Part shown: positions 23,219 to 31,098 of the stretch, piece by piece | How positions within the stretch are numbered: the first letter of the stretch is position 1 | Layout: each line of letters opens with the position of its first letter | Virus record (IMG/VR): IMGVR_UViG_3300005253_000948 | Span: 1-35,621 of that record | Reading direction: 5' to 3' (one strand) | Length of the DNA stretch: 35,621 nt | Source: a virus | Translations under genes and position numbers: made by a program | Notes under the pieces: generated by a model | Seen by the model: the letters and a program-made list of their open reading frames with translations, nothing else | Database searches by the model: none | Told to the model about the DNA's origin: nothing

Positions 23219-24644
23219 CGTTTTCCTCCTCGCCGTTACCCTTCATCAAATCTCTTAACTGGGTACGGGATTCTTGCATTGTTAGAATTTGCTTTCGGAA
23301 ATACATGTCAATACCACCGAAATTGGTGCCACCGGCGCGGGTATCGAGGATCTGCAAACGATGTGTACCCATCGCAATTGCTGCGTCTCTACCGTACTGC
23401 TCCTCTAACTTCTTCATCTCGTCCTTGGTCTTGGGAGCCAGTCCCAAGAGAGTATTTGCGTACCTAAGGATACGATCTGAGTCGGCGAAGTCGGTCGCGG
23501 TGACGTGCCCTTTATTGGCACCCTCTCGACCAATCTGAGCGGCTGTTAGAACCGGTATCTCCAACTGTCCTGCTAGATTCTTGAGAGCCACGCACAAATA
23601 ACCAAGGGCTTGGTACTCTTTTACCTTCCCAATCTGCTGAAGGTCGGCATCTGGGAGCTTAATATAATCGAAAATTAAACAACCAATGTTGTGCTGATGC
23701 TTATACTTTCGCGTGAGAGCGCTCACCCCCTCAGCTGTGAAGTCGGGGTAGTACTTATGCAGTATCTTCCCGCTCCGAGCGATCTGGAGCGCCTCATCCA
23801 CTGCCTGGTCCCACTCCGGGTTGGTGGCGTAGGTTCCGTTCTTGATCTCTTTCTCTGGTACTCCAGATAAAATTGCCAAAAGACGGAATTGCTGCTCTTT
23901 GGTGCTCATTTCCGTATCTAGGTAGAGAATTGGGTGATCCGTCTGATACGCCATATGCTTAGCCATATTCATTAACGTGGCGGACTTACCTGCCTTCGGA
24001 CGAGCGCCCAAGACCGTCAAAGTTCCAGGCTCTAAACCATTAATGGCAACATCAAGCAGAGGGAATCCAGTTTCTAGACCGCGAACTTTGGTCGGGGCAG
24101 ATTTGGCTTCCTCCACCAACTCGGCAAGACCCTCAGAAATATCTACCGCATCGGTACCTTTGTTACTTTCCACTGAAATCTGCAGAAATCGCTCTTGTGC
24201 GTGACCTACAATGGTCTCCGCGTCCAAAGTGTCCGAGGAAAGGATACGGTTCTGATCAGTAAGATCCTGAATCTCGGTGGACGCCTTGATGATCTTGAAC
24301 TTGGTGCTGGCGTCAATAACCTTCTTGATGTAAAACTCAATATTATTAGGATCTACGCTCTTATCAAACAAAGCATTAACATAGTCGTACCCACCAATCT
24401 TATCATCCATGTTCATAGCGCTGGACTGCGTAAGAATGGCAGACGCGTCAAGGGTAGCCAGATCTTCCCGCATCAAACCTTTGATGATGATCCACAAAGC
24501 ACGATTGTGGGAGGTAAGAAAATCACCATCCCCCATTTTTGACTCGACTTCAAAAAAATTTGTAGGCTCTTTCAGGACACAAGCAATGATAGCAGCCTCG
24601 TTTCCTGCGTGAGCGAACCTAACCTTCGTCTGCTCTAGATCCAT
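23208..24644 (-). CDS. dnaB: DnaB-like replicative helicase
   Basis: This 478-residue RecA-fold hexameric helicase has an N-terminal DnaB-type domain (about 10-130, with EAAIIACVLKEP and LFDKSVDPNN). It is followed by the ATPase: GLETGFPLLDVAINGLEPG, Walker A GARPKAGKS at 213-221, LYLDTEMS, Walker B CLIFDYIKL, and the late AQIGREG with a glutamine-containing H3-like motif. It unwinds DNA ahead of the fork 5' to 3' and works with the phage primase. No separate loader is recognised; the upstream coiled-coil protein is a candidate by position. Its ATG overlaps the upstream stop (TAATG). Confidence 0.93.
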   Translation of the reverse strand: MDLEQTKVRFAHAGNEAAIIACVLKEPTNFFEVESKMGDGDFLTSHNRALWIIIKGLMREDLATLDASAILTQSSAMNMDDKIGGYDYVNALFDKSVDPNNIEFYIKKVIDASTKFKIIKASTEIQDLTDQNRILSSDTLDAETIVGHAQERFLQISVESNKGTDAVDISEGLAELVEEAKSAPTKVRGLETGFPLLDVAINGLEPGTLTVLGARPKAGKSATLMNMAKHMAYQTDHPILYLDTEMSTKEQQFRLLAILSGVPEKEIKNGTYATNPEWDQAVDEALQIARSGKILHKYYPDFTAEGVSALTRKYKHQHNIGCLIFDYIKLPDADLQQIGKVKEYQALGYLCVALKNLAGQLEIPVLTAAQIGREGANKGHVTATDFADSDRILRYANTLLGLAPKTKDEMKKLEEQYGRDAAIAMGTHRLQILDTRAGGTNFGGIDMYFRKQILTMQESRTQLRDLMKGNGEEENDGY

Positions 24645-25129
24645 TAACTACGTTCCCTAGAAATGATGGCTCTTTCGTCCCTTCTGCGATTATTTTCAGC
24701 CTTAATTGCGTTCATAAGCTCAATAATAGGTTTATCTACCCCGTCCAGGAGATCGCGTTCCGCAGATGCGATGTCAAGCTCCTGCTCTAGCATCTGTAAC
24801 TCAACATCAGACGCGATGGCGTTAGCTTCCCGCTCTGATAGGGTCTTTCCGGGTACATTTCCTGCCTGGAGAAGAGACTTAACCTTACGATCAAGTACCT
24901 TCTTTTTAGTGCTCGCCTCTACCCGAGACACGTTGTAGCGATACTGAAGAGTGATTAGATATTGACCTAACATAACCACATATTGGGACAAAACTTGAGG
25001 AGAAACAACCTCCATCTGACGCGCATTGAAATTAAACACCTCTTCGATGGCGGACGGCGGGGCAGCCGAGTGCAAGGACAGGTCGTCCGACACCTGCTTC
25101 AGTCTATCTCTTACAAGATCGTCAATCAT
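24644..25129 (-). CDS. Coiled-coil protein upstream of the helicase
   Basis: The product is 161 residues, almost entirely helical. Residues 70-155 are rich in Lys, Glu and Leu with heptad-like spacing (ASTKKKVLDRKVKSLLQ, VELQMLEQELDIASAERDLL). The N-terminal 30 residues are less ordered (DLSLHSAAPPSA). There are no cysteines, membrane segments or enzyme motifs. It is coupled to dnaB by TAATG. Phage helicase loaders and recombination mediators are often small helical proteins next to the helicase, so that is a possible role. I do not recognise a family. Confidence 0.75.
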   Translation of the reverse strand: MIDDLVRDRLKQVSDDLSLHSAAPPSAIEEVFNFNARQMEVVSPQVLSQYVVMLGQYLITLQYRYNVSRVEASTKKKVLDRKVKSLLQAGNVPGKTLSEREANAIASDVELQMLEQELDIASAERDLLDGVDKPIIELMNAIKAENNRRRDERAIISRERS

Positions 25130-25469
25130 TTTGTGCCTCTTCTATTTTGGTAAGTAACTCCCCCGCGGTTATAGGAATTTCATCATAATTCACACAAAGG
25201 AGAGTATTATCGTTCAGACTACACCACTCGCGTTTAAGGCCATCACGTTTCTTCTGACCTTTAAAAGCGGCAGCGTCGTTGTGAAAGTGCTTATTGAACT
25301 CAGTGTGCTGTACCCCCTGCACCTCAACGTAAAGATTGAGAGTAGGGAGATAAAAGTCGAAGAACAGTCGCTGTCCCTTGTAATTTACATACTCTTCATG
25401 TTTAATTAGAGTATTAGGAAGGGCCGCCTCTAACGACTCTCTGACACTCTTAGCTAAATGACTTATCAC
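25122..25469 (-). CDS. Small PD-(D/E)XK nuclease, VSR/DUF2726-like
   Basis: The 115-residue protein shows the core of a PD-(D/E)XK endonuclease: Asp38 in FFDFYLP, then Glu49-Val-Gln51 in YVEVQGVQH, with Gln replacing the usual Lys. This ExQ form is common in VSR-like and DUF2726/DUF559 relatives. A later KKRDGLKREW segment (Asp76, Lys79) and LLCVNYDEIP match the helix and strand that follow. Such proteins cut DNA at mismatches or act as homing or structure-specific nucleases. It lies next to an HNH homing gene and may be a phage repair enzyme or a second mobile nuclease. Confidence 0.75.
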   Translation of the reverse strand: MISHLAKSVRESLEAALPNTLIKHEEYVNYKGQRLFFDFYLPTLNLYVEVQGVQHTEFNKHFHNDAAAFKGQKKRDGLKREWCSLNDNTLLCVNYDEIPITAGELLTKIEEAQND

Positions 25470-26097
25470 GAGAAAGCTCCTTCACGTATTTCATGTACCT
25501 TTCGGACGCAGCTTCGACAGAGTCAAAGACTCCTAGATTTATCGTCTTCCGATCTACAGTTATGCGGCACTGGTACCTATCTCCTGTACGATAAACACCT
25601 ACAGGATAGTTCCTATTAAGCTGCGCTCGTGTATTTGAACAGTTGGTTCTCCTGTCTGACCATCTACAGTTTGACGCACTATATCCCTTTTCGTTATCTA
25701 TACGATCTAACTCTAATCCCTTTTCATACGAGTGTCGCATGTCATTGTAGAAGTTTTCGAATACAAGCCAATCCACACTAACGCTAATACCCCTACCTCC
25801 GTAATCTGAATACGCAGCAGCTTTAGTATTTAAGCAGCGTTGTTTCATATCCGACCAGGCCGTATAAATGGGAGTCTTACTCATGCCGTGCTTAGTGGAG
25901 TAATTTCTGCTTCTTTCGATCTGAATACAACCACAACTAGTGGTTAATCCCCTACGTAAACTAGCCCCTCGTACAATCTTAGTGACTCCGCAACTACATT
26001 CACACTCCCACAAAGCGGCACTGCTTTTATCCGAACCGGCTCGGCGTAAGGCCGTAAGGTTCGAGAATGTTTTTCCAGTCATATTTATTGCGGTCAT
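25450..26097 (-). CDS. HNH homing endonuclease with AP2 DNA-binding domain
   Basis: The product is 215 residues. A zinc-binding N-terminus (ECECSCGVTK and TSCGC, Cys32/34/36/55/57) leads into HGMSKTPIYTAWSDMKQRCLN, YGGRGI and LELDRIDNEKGYSASNCRW (about 128-146), the signature of a widespread phage HNH nuclease family. Residues 165-205 (GVYRTGDRYQCRITV, TINLGVFDSVEAASERY) form an AP2-type DNA-binding domain. The ATG has AAGG about eight bases upstream. It lies between recA and the small nuclease gene and overlaps the latter by 20 bases. It probably spreads by cutting recA-region DNA of related phages. Confidence 0.9.
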   Translation of the reverse strand: MTAINMTGKTFSNLTALRRAGSDKSSAALWECECSCGVTKIVRGASLRRGLTTSCGCIQIERSRNYSTKHGMSKTPIYTAWSDMKQRCLNTKAAAYSDYGGRGISVSVDWLVFENFYNDMRHSYEKGLELDRIDNEKGYSASNCRWSDRRTNCSNTRAQLNRNYPVGVYRTGDRYQCRITVDRKTINLGVFDSVEAASERYMKYVKELSRDKSFS

Positions 26098-26121
26098 TTT
26101 GTATACCTTAATTATATGTAT

Positions 26122-27243
26122 TTAAGAGGACTTCGCAGAGTTGGTCTTTTTCTTAGCGTCCTTGGTGGCTTTCCTTGACAACACTTCGGCATCTACTTCA
26201 TTTACGGTTTCGTTTTCCGCCTCTACAGGCTCTTCAACTACTTCCCCTGTAATAATAAGACGTATTTGCTTTTCCAGGGCGTCTCGCATAGGAATATCTT
26301 TCTGTAGGGCTAATTTTGCCTTCTCTTTACCCTGCCACTTGTATTCCCCATAGGTCAACCAGGCCCCGCCCTTCTCGATCAGGCCCATATCCACACCCAA
26401 ATCCAGTAATTCACCGTCCGTGTCATATCCGAGCCCATAAATCAAGTCTACCTCTGCCTGTCTCCAGGGAGCGGCTCGTTTATTCTTAACTACTTTAAAA
26501 ATAGTTCGATGCCCATACACCTCACCGCCGGCGTCCATCAACTTACTGCTTTTAGACTGACCACCGTGTACCTGCACACGATATGCTGCATAAAAAGGCA
26601 GGGCTTTACCCCCTGTGGTAGTCTCAGGATTACCATAAGATCCAATCTTATTTCGGATCTGATTGACAAAGATCAAAAGGGTATTAGTTCGTTTGACTAT
26701 TGGTAGAATCTTCTGAATTCCTGCACTTAGGAGCCGTGCGTGCAGTCCCATCGACTGCTGGTCGAAGTCTGCCTCCATACGTGCTTCGGGAACCAAAGCT
26801 GCTACGCTATCAATCATAACTACTGCAAATTCTCCAGTCTCCATCAAGCTCTGAGCAATACTAAGATTGGCTTCTCCAGTAGGTGCCCCGTCTGCGAGTA
26901 TAACCTGTTTTTCTGGAAGTCCAATTCGGAGCAAAAGTCCCGCATCAAGAGAACCTTCGGCATCTACAATGGCACACTTGTGTCCTATCTTACATGCCTC
27001 AAGCATTACGCTATAGCCAAGGAAACTCTTCCCGACACCCTCGTTCCCAAATATCTCAAGAATAAGACCACGTTCAAAGCCACCACGTCCTACAGCACTA
27101 TCCAAACCCAAACAACCAGTGGACAAATATTCACGCTTCTCCTCCGCTGCTTCTCCAAGCCATTTAATTACGTGACCATATTCCTTCTCAATCGCTTTGG
27201 TGGTCACACCAATAATCTGATTGCTTTCCTTAGCCGTTGTCAT
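26122..27243 (-). CDS. recA: RecA recombinase
   Basis: The 373-residue RecA has Walker A FGNEGVGKS at 65-73 (GPESSGKT in E. coli), VDAEGSLD, Walker B VVMIDSVAAL, loop L1 with DFDQQSMGLHARLLS, and LLIFVNQIRNKIG followed by loop L2 GNPETTTGGKALPFYAAYRV. The C-terminal domain is present and ends in a Lys/Ser-rich tail (KDAKKKTNSAKSS) instead of the acidic tail of host RecA. It should promote strand exchange in replication-linked recombination. The ATG has GGAG eight bases upstream and overlaps the preceding gene by 14 bases. Confidence 0.96.
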   Translation of the reverse strand: MTTAKESNQIIGVTTKAIEKEYGHVIKWLGEAAEEKREYLSTGCLGLDSAVGRGGFERGLILEIFGNEGVGKSFLGYSVMLEACKIGHKCAIVDAEGSLDAGLLLRIGLPEKQVILADGAPTGEANLSIAQSLMETGEFAVVMIDSVAALVPEARMEADFDQQSMGLHARLLSAGIQKILPIVKRTNTLLIFVNQIRNKIGSYGNPETTTGGKALPFYAAYRVQVHGGQSKSSKLMDAGGEVYGHRTIFKVVKNKRAAPWRQAEVDLIYGLGYDTDGELLDLGVDMGLIEKGGAWLTYGEYKWQGKEKAKLALQKDIPMRDALEKQIRLIITGEVVEEPVEAENETVNEVDAEVLSRKATKDAKKKTNSAKSS

Positions 27244-27766
27244 TTAATTTCTCCAAAATCTTCTTTCGTGATTCCGCAGCCTTTTCAAAGTCTCTCTGAG
27301 CATACTCCCGATCATAGATCTTGTTGATCTTATCAATATACTCACCAGTCTTGCACTCCTCTACCTCACTAACCTCTGCATTCATGTAGTTACAGATCCT
27401 ATCCATAACAGGACGGGATGTAAGAATGGTCAGGTGATTGATTGGCTCACGGAGCTTCAAAAAGCTCTCGTATTTAAACAATGCGTCAACCAGAGCGGCC
27501 GCTTCTCTGACCGCATCCTTCCTACTAAGACCTAATTTTTGTCTTGAACGTACTAAATCTGACGCGTAGAGGTTATCCTTCTTCCAATCTATGGAAGCAG
27601 GGAACTTACGATCAGAATTGTAAAAAAATCGGCGAGCATAAAAATACTCTACCAGCTTCTTCATGGTGGTGACCGACGCCGTGTCCGAAAAATCCACCTT
27701 AATAACCCGATAACCTCGATCCTGAAGAGTTTTAATAGCCTCCTCTTGATCGAAGTACAAACTCAT
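27230..27766 (-). CDS. Unknown protein between clamp and RecA
   Basis: The product is 178 residues, coupled to the clamp gene by TGATG. It is soluble, basic in the middle (ARRFFYNSDRKFPASIDWKKDN) and helical at the end (DREYAQRDFEKAAESRKKILEKL). No metal or nucleotide motif is seen. It could be a recombination or replication accessory protein judging from its neighbours, but I do not recognise a family. Confidence 0.78.
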   Translation of the reverse strand: MSLYFDQEEAIKTLQDRGYRVIKVDFSDTASVTTMKKLVEYFYARRFFYNSDRKFPASIDWKKDNLYASDLVRSRQKLGLSRKDAVREAAALVDALFKYESFLKLREPINHLTILTSRPVMDRICNYMNAEVSEVEECKTGEYIDKINKIYDREYAQRDFEKAAESRKKILEKLNDNG

Positions 27767-28923
27767 CAGTCAACCTTCTTAAGGGTACAAACAAACGCCT
27801 TGAAATCCTCATCCTTAGGCGACTTCAGCAACACACCACGTGCGTCCTGAGTGAAATAAAACTCAAACTCATCACCCTTCAGCTGCCGCAGAGAATTCTG
27901 AAGCAACATGGAGTCAAAGTGTAGAGTAAAGTCGTCAGGGGTATTAACCTCAAGGTCAGAGCTTTCCGCTTCCCCACTAATGCTGGAGGTAGAAAGACTG
28001 GCGTTACCCTTCTTAAAGGCATCGACTACAAGACGGTGGCTCTTTGCGTCCACAGTAGGCTGCATTCCCTGGAGGACAGACATGAACGCGTCTCGGGGGA
28101 AGGTAGCAAGCTTTAGGCCCTCAACATCCATGTAAGTGGTGTAGTCTGGGAACGCGGTACTAATCAAAGTACCCACCAAGACAGTACCACCACTCTTCAG
28201 GAAGAACTGATCATCCTCAACATACATATCAACAAAGTCAAATGTAGGATTAACCAGTTTGGAGGCTACGGTTGCAAACTTAAGCCCCAAACTGAAAGAG
28301 CCGCGAAGGCCTTTGACCTTGGCGGCTCGTCTGAACTCTGCGATTTGAATGCCGTCTGTTGCGGCGAAGACAACTTCGTTGTCCGTAAGAGTAAGTTGAA
28401 TACAGTTGAAGTGTAGTTTGGACGCGTCCTTGGAAGCAGCATGGCTTACCTTAGACATACCATCCATGAACTGCAAGGTCGGGAACTTGGTGGACAATGC
28501 GTCATTAAACTCAGGGGCCTCAATAAAGAAACCAGAGTTCAACAGCGGAAAGTTCCGCACGTGCTTGAGAGTCTGTTCCTCAGAAACACGATTACCACCA
28601 GAGATCTTAAGGGTACTCTTCGAGGTAGTTGACAACGTGACAATATTTGGCGCATTATCGAAACCAAAATCCTCAAAAGTGGCAGTAACAGAGGTTGTTA
28701 CCGGTCCTGCCTTTACCAAAGTATCTCCGGCTTCTTTAACGATGGCGGGTACCTGAACCCGAACACCTAAATTATCATCGGAAGAAGTGAAAACAACGGT
28801 GTCTCCTTCTGCGCGAACAAGGACGCCTGTCTTCTCTTCTGCGATAGCGGAGCTGACAGGTGCAATCTCGTTACACGTGTTCAGCGCGCGCTTTAAATCT
28901 TGCGCAGCAATCTCAATTTTCAT
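27766..28923 (-). CDS. dnaN: DnaN-like sliding clamp
   Basis: The 385-residue protein has the beta-clamp plan of three similar domains: MKIEIAAQDLKRALNTCNEIAP at the start, a mid-domain SKLHFNCIQLTLTDNEVVFAATDGIQIAEFRR (compare LNG-x-x-x-E-x-x-x-x-x-x-ATDGHRLA in bacteria), and a C-terminal FYFTQDARGVLLKSPKDEDFKAFV that matches the end of DnaN. It should form a ring that holds the polymerase on DNA. It is the first gene of the replication operon, behind a strong promoter. No clamp loader is visible, so host gamma complex use or a loader elsewhere in the genome is implied. Confidence 0.88.
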   Translation of the reverse strand: MKIEIAAQDLKRALNTCNEIAPVSSAIAEEKTGVLVRAEGDTVVFTSSDDNLGVRVQVPAIVKEAGDTLVKAGPVTTSVTATFEDFGFDNAPNIVTLSTTSKSTLKISGGNRVSEEQTLKHVRNFPLLNSGFFIEAPEFNDALSTKFPTLQFMDGMSKVSHAASKDASKLHFNCIQLTLTDNEVVFAATDGIQIAEFRRAAKVKGLRGSFSLGLKFATVASKLVNPTFDFVDMYVEDDQFFLKSGGTVLVGTLISTAFPDYTTYMDVEGLKLATFPRDAFMSVLQGMQPTVDAKSHRLVVDAFKKGNASLSTSSISGEAESSDLEVNTPDDFTLHFDSMLLQNSLRQLKGDEFEFYFTQDARGVLLKSPKDEDFKAFVCTLKKVD

Positions 28924-28946
28924 GTATGCCTCTCCATAAGTAATGC

Positions 28947-28964
28947 GACAGGGTCTGTCCTGTC
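28947..28964 (-). repeat. Six-pair hairpin in the leader of the clamp operon
   Basis: GACAGG and CCTGTC flank a six-base loop between the promoter and the GGAGAGG site of the clamp gene. It may be an operator or an mRNA-stabilising 5' stem. Confidence 0.45.
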
Positions 28965-28975
28965 TTTACGTATCA

Positions 28976-29004
28976 ACTATACGTCATTCTCCCCCAGATG
29001 TCAA
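28976..29004 (-). promoter_or_regulatory. Sigma70-type promoter for the replication operon
   Basis: TTGACA, a 17-base spacer and TATAGT lie about 50 bases upstream of the clamp ATG. With a perfect -35 and 5/6 -10, it is one of the two strongest promoter matches in the window. It is the only good promoter upstream of the long block that runs down to nrdJ. Confidence 0.82.
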
Positions 29005-29034
29005 GGAAAAAAATAAGAGAGATTTTTATATTCC
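29005..29034 (-). terminator. Weak AT-rich terminator candidate
   Basis: The transcript around the stop of the repeat-protein gene can pair AAAAAT with ATTTTT and outer GGAA with TTCC, and ends in a run of T. The stem is AT-rich, so it would be a weak terminator, but it lies directly before the next promoter. Confidence 0.35.
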
Positions 29035-31047
29035 GACTATACTTGCTGACAAGTCTAATGGCGGTATTGGTATTATACTTGTTGTCAAATCCACTGGGAA
29101 TACTCTGTTAACCAGAGCATTCATGTCTCCAAATGTGTCATTCGCAGACAATAAAGCAGGAAGGGATGAAGTACCACCGCTCGCGAACAGATTTGCACCC
29201 ATGTCCGCCTCTCCTGCCTGTCCGATAACTACAGCAATACAGTTTCGTACTGCCTCATCCAAGGTGGCGTAGGAAGTTAGTCCGCCCAGGCGACACACCC
29301 TTCCGGCTGCGAACTCGCCGAACAATCCTACTGCAATTTCTCGGAAAGATCTAATGTTGATCTTCCAATCCTTAGTACCATCGGCGATAAATGCGTTATC
29401 GGTACCATTTACATAGAAGTAGTCCAGAAGCTCGCCTTCCATCTGGAAGCGCAACTCCTGGGTGTCGAACTCCCGGTCCGGCCTAAGCTCCACGGCAGTC
29501 ATTCTGCTGACAGAAAGATCAACACGAGGCAGTAGTATAATCGCCTGGATAGTGGCTGCCAAATCTATACGAGGCTGTCCTGCTGTAATGACAGCGCCCA
29601 AATTCAACCCACGGAAAGGAGAGAATGTGACAGGAATAGTATCTGTGGTGCGGAATATAACAGGCCGATTGGCCCTGGGAGAGAAGGTCACACCGATAGT
29701 ATCCATGGCGTAGAAAATCTCTTTAAGATTTATTGTTGCGCCGAGATTTTTCTCAATAAACGACTGAATAAAACCACCCACATCCTTAGCATGCTGAGCA
29801 TTAGCATACGCGTTAAGGACGGCATTGGCAGAACCGCCGGCACATGCAGGGTTGCCTATGGTGGCCCTCAGATCGTAAGCATTTAAGGTACTTACTGTGA
29901 GTATAGCGGTAACAAAAGTCTCGGATGCGCGTAGAAACGCAGTAAGATCGGAAGTTCCCGCAAGGGCCTCGATGGTTGCGGATAAATTCTTAAGGTTCCC
30001 ATTGGCTTCAATGCTAGCGGGGATACTCACAGCGTGGACAGGCTGCAGTATTCCGGCCAAGAACCGATCGTAAACTCCCAGAGGAAGCGCGGTCATAGAA
30101 GCCGCTAGAGTAATCGCAGATAGGAAGTTAAGGCGGGCTTGTAAATCAAATTCAATCTCTGTCCTAATAGTAGCTCTGAGATCATTAACAAATTGGGCAG
30201 TGAGAAGAGCAAGCATGTCGCCTGAATCTTTGCTGGAATTAAGAAATGCAGATAATTCATCACCTGCGATACGTCCTGCAGTAATAGCGGCACCAAGTAC
30301 CTGTTCCAATCGAGAGAATAATACTGAAGGTAAATCTATCTGGGCAGAGGCAAAGCCTTTGATCCGGGCGAAAAGTTTCGGAGCAGGAATACCCAGCATC
30401 TGGGCAGGCATATCATCAAAATTGAATGCGAAAATGGCACCCGGGAGATCAGAGAAAACGACTGAAGTAATAATTGCAGGCAAATCCAGAGGGGACCAAA
30501 TAATGGCTCCCAGGTTTGGAGCCGCCTGGGAGAAAACACGACCTGCCAAATTTGGAGCCTCAATACCCAGAATGAATCCACCCAGATCTTCCTGAACAAT
30601 CTGGATGATAGCAGCAAGGTCCAACTGGGCAAGGATACCAAAGATGTCCGCACCAAGATCTTGTTCTATGTATGCAAAGATGAACGCACGCAGATCCGGT
30701 AGGAACGCTACCGGATAGGCGCATGCGGGCATGTCAAAGAATCTCTGAGCAAAGATGGTGGCGTCTAAATCGCGCCGACCCACCTGCATGACCCGCATGA
30801 CGGCTTTAAGATCTGGAAAGTTGTAACAAAGAGGGGGCTTGCGGACAACACCTTCGATAATAGTGAAGTCCGAGATAAAAGAAATCCCAGACTGGTTAGC
30901 AGGCAGCCTAGGATCAGCGCCCACGACGGCTTGAATGTGCGGACCAGTATGGGCCTGTATAATAGATCTAATAATCGCACCGGCATCATCTCGACCGGCA
31001 TTGTACAGGGCACTATTATATGTGTTTCTATTATATGTGCCTGCCAA
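29026..31047 (-). CDS. Virion-type protein built from 12-residue D-L-x-A-x-I repeats
   Basis: The product is 673 residues from a TTG start with AGGAG six bases upstream. From about residue 79 to 312 a D/N-L/M-x-A-x-I unit recurs every 12 residues (range 10-14), about 19 times in a row; isolated units recur later (near 354, 367, 392, 422, 434, 482, 495). Examples are DLGADIFGILAQ, DLGGFILGIEAP and DLPGAIFAFNFD. A short VTFSP doublet (DTIGVTFSP, DTIPVTFSP) lies at 449-476. A non-repeat part at about 520-600 (EFDTQELRFQMEGELLDYFY) follows, then two final units. It lies just downstream of two tail-fibre-like genes. A solenoid-like fibre or tail component is likely; no family is recognised. Confidence 0.8.
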   Translation of the reverse strand: MAGTYNRNTYNSALYNAGRDDAGAIIRSIIQAHTGPHIQAVVGADPRLPANQSGISFISDFTIIEGVVRKPPLCYNFPDLKAVMRVMQVGRRDLDATIFAQRFFDMPACAYPVAFLPDLRAFIFAYIEQDLGADIFGILAQLDLAAIIQIVQEDLGGFILGIEAPNLAGRVFSQAAPNLGAIIWSPLDLPAIITSVVFSDLPGAIFAFNFDDMPAQMLGIPAPKLFARIKGFASAQIDLPSVLFSRLEQVLGAAITAGRIAGDELSAFLNSSKDSGDMLALLTAQFVNDLRATIRTEIEFDLQARLNFLSAITLAASMTALPLGVYDRFLAGILQPVHAVSIPASIEANGNLKNLSATIEALAGTSDLTAFLRASETFVTAILTVSTLNAYDLRATIGNPACAGGSANAVLNAYANAQHAKDVGGFIQSFIEKNLGATINLKEIFYAMDTIGVTFSPRANRPVIFRTTDTIPVTFSPFRGLNLGAVITAGQPRIDLAATIQAIILLPRVDLSVSRMTAVELRPDREFDTQELRFQMEGELLDYFYVNGTDNAFIADGTKDWKINIRSFREIAVGLFGEFAAGRVCRLGGLTSYATLDEAVRNCIAVVIGQAGEADMGANLFASGGTSSLPALLSANDTFGDMNALVNRVFPVDLTTSIIPIPPLDLSASIVGI
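30112..30813 (-). repeat. Region coding for about 19 tandem 12-residue repeats
   Basis: The units share D/N-L-x-A-x-I/L/V at the protein level with six variable residues between. The DNA copies have diverged, so it is an old repeat rather than a recent expansion. Confidence 0.8.
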
Positions 31048-31098
31048 TTTAGTCTCCTAGTGTGATTATTGATAAAGAAAGGGCTATAAATACTCCTT

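Noticed and set aside
26740-27327. 195-codon plus-strand frame opposite recA
   Set aside because: It lies wholly antisense to a well-supported recA and its neighbour, has no SD or recognisable motif, and no plus-strand gene is supported anywhere in the window.
30105-30296. Extra minus-strand frames inside the repeat protein
   Set aside because: They are alternative-frame shadows with no SD, produced by the biased codons of the repeat.
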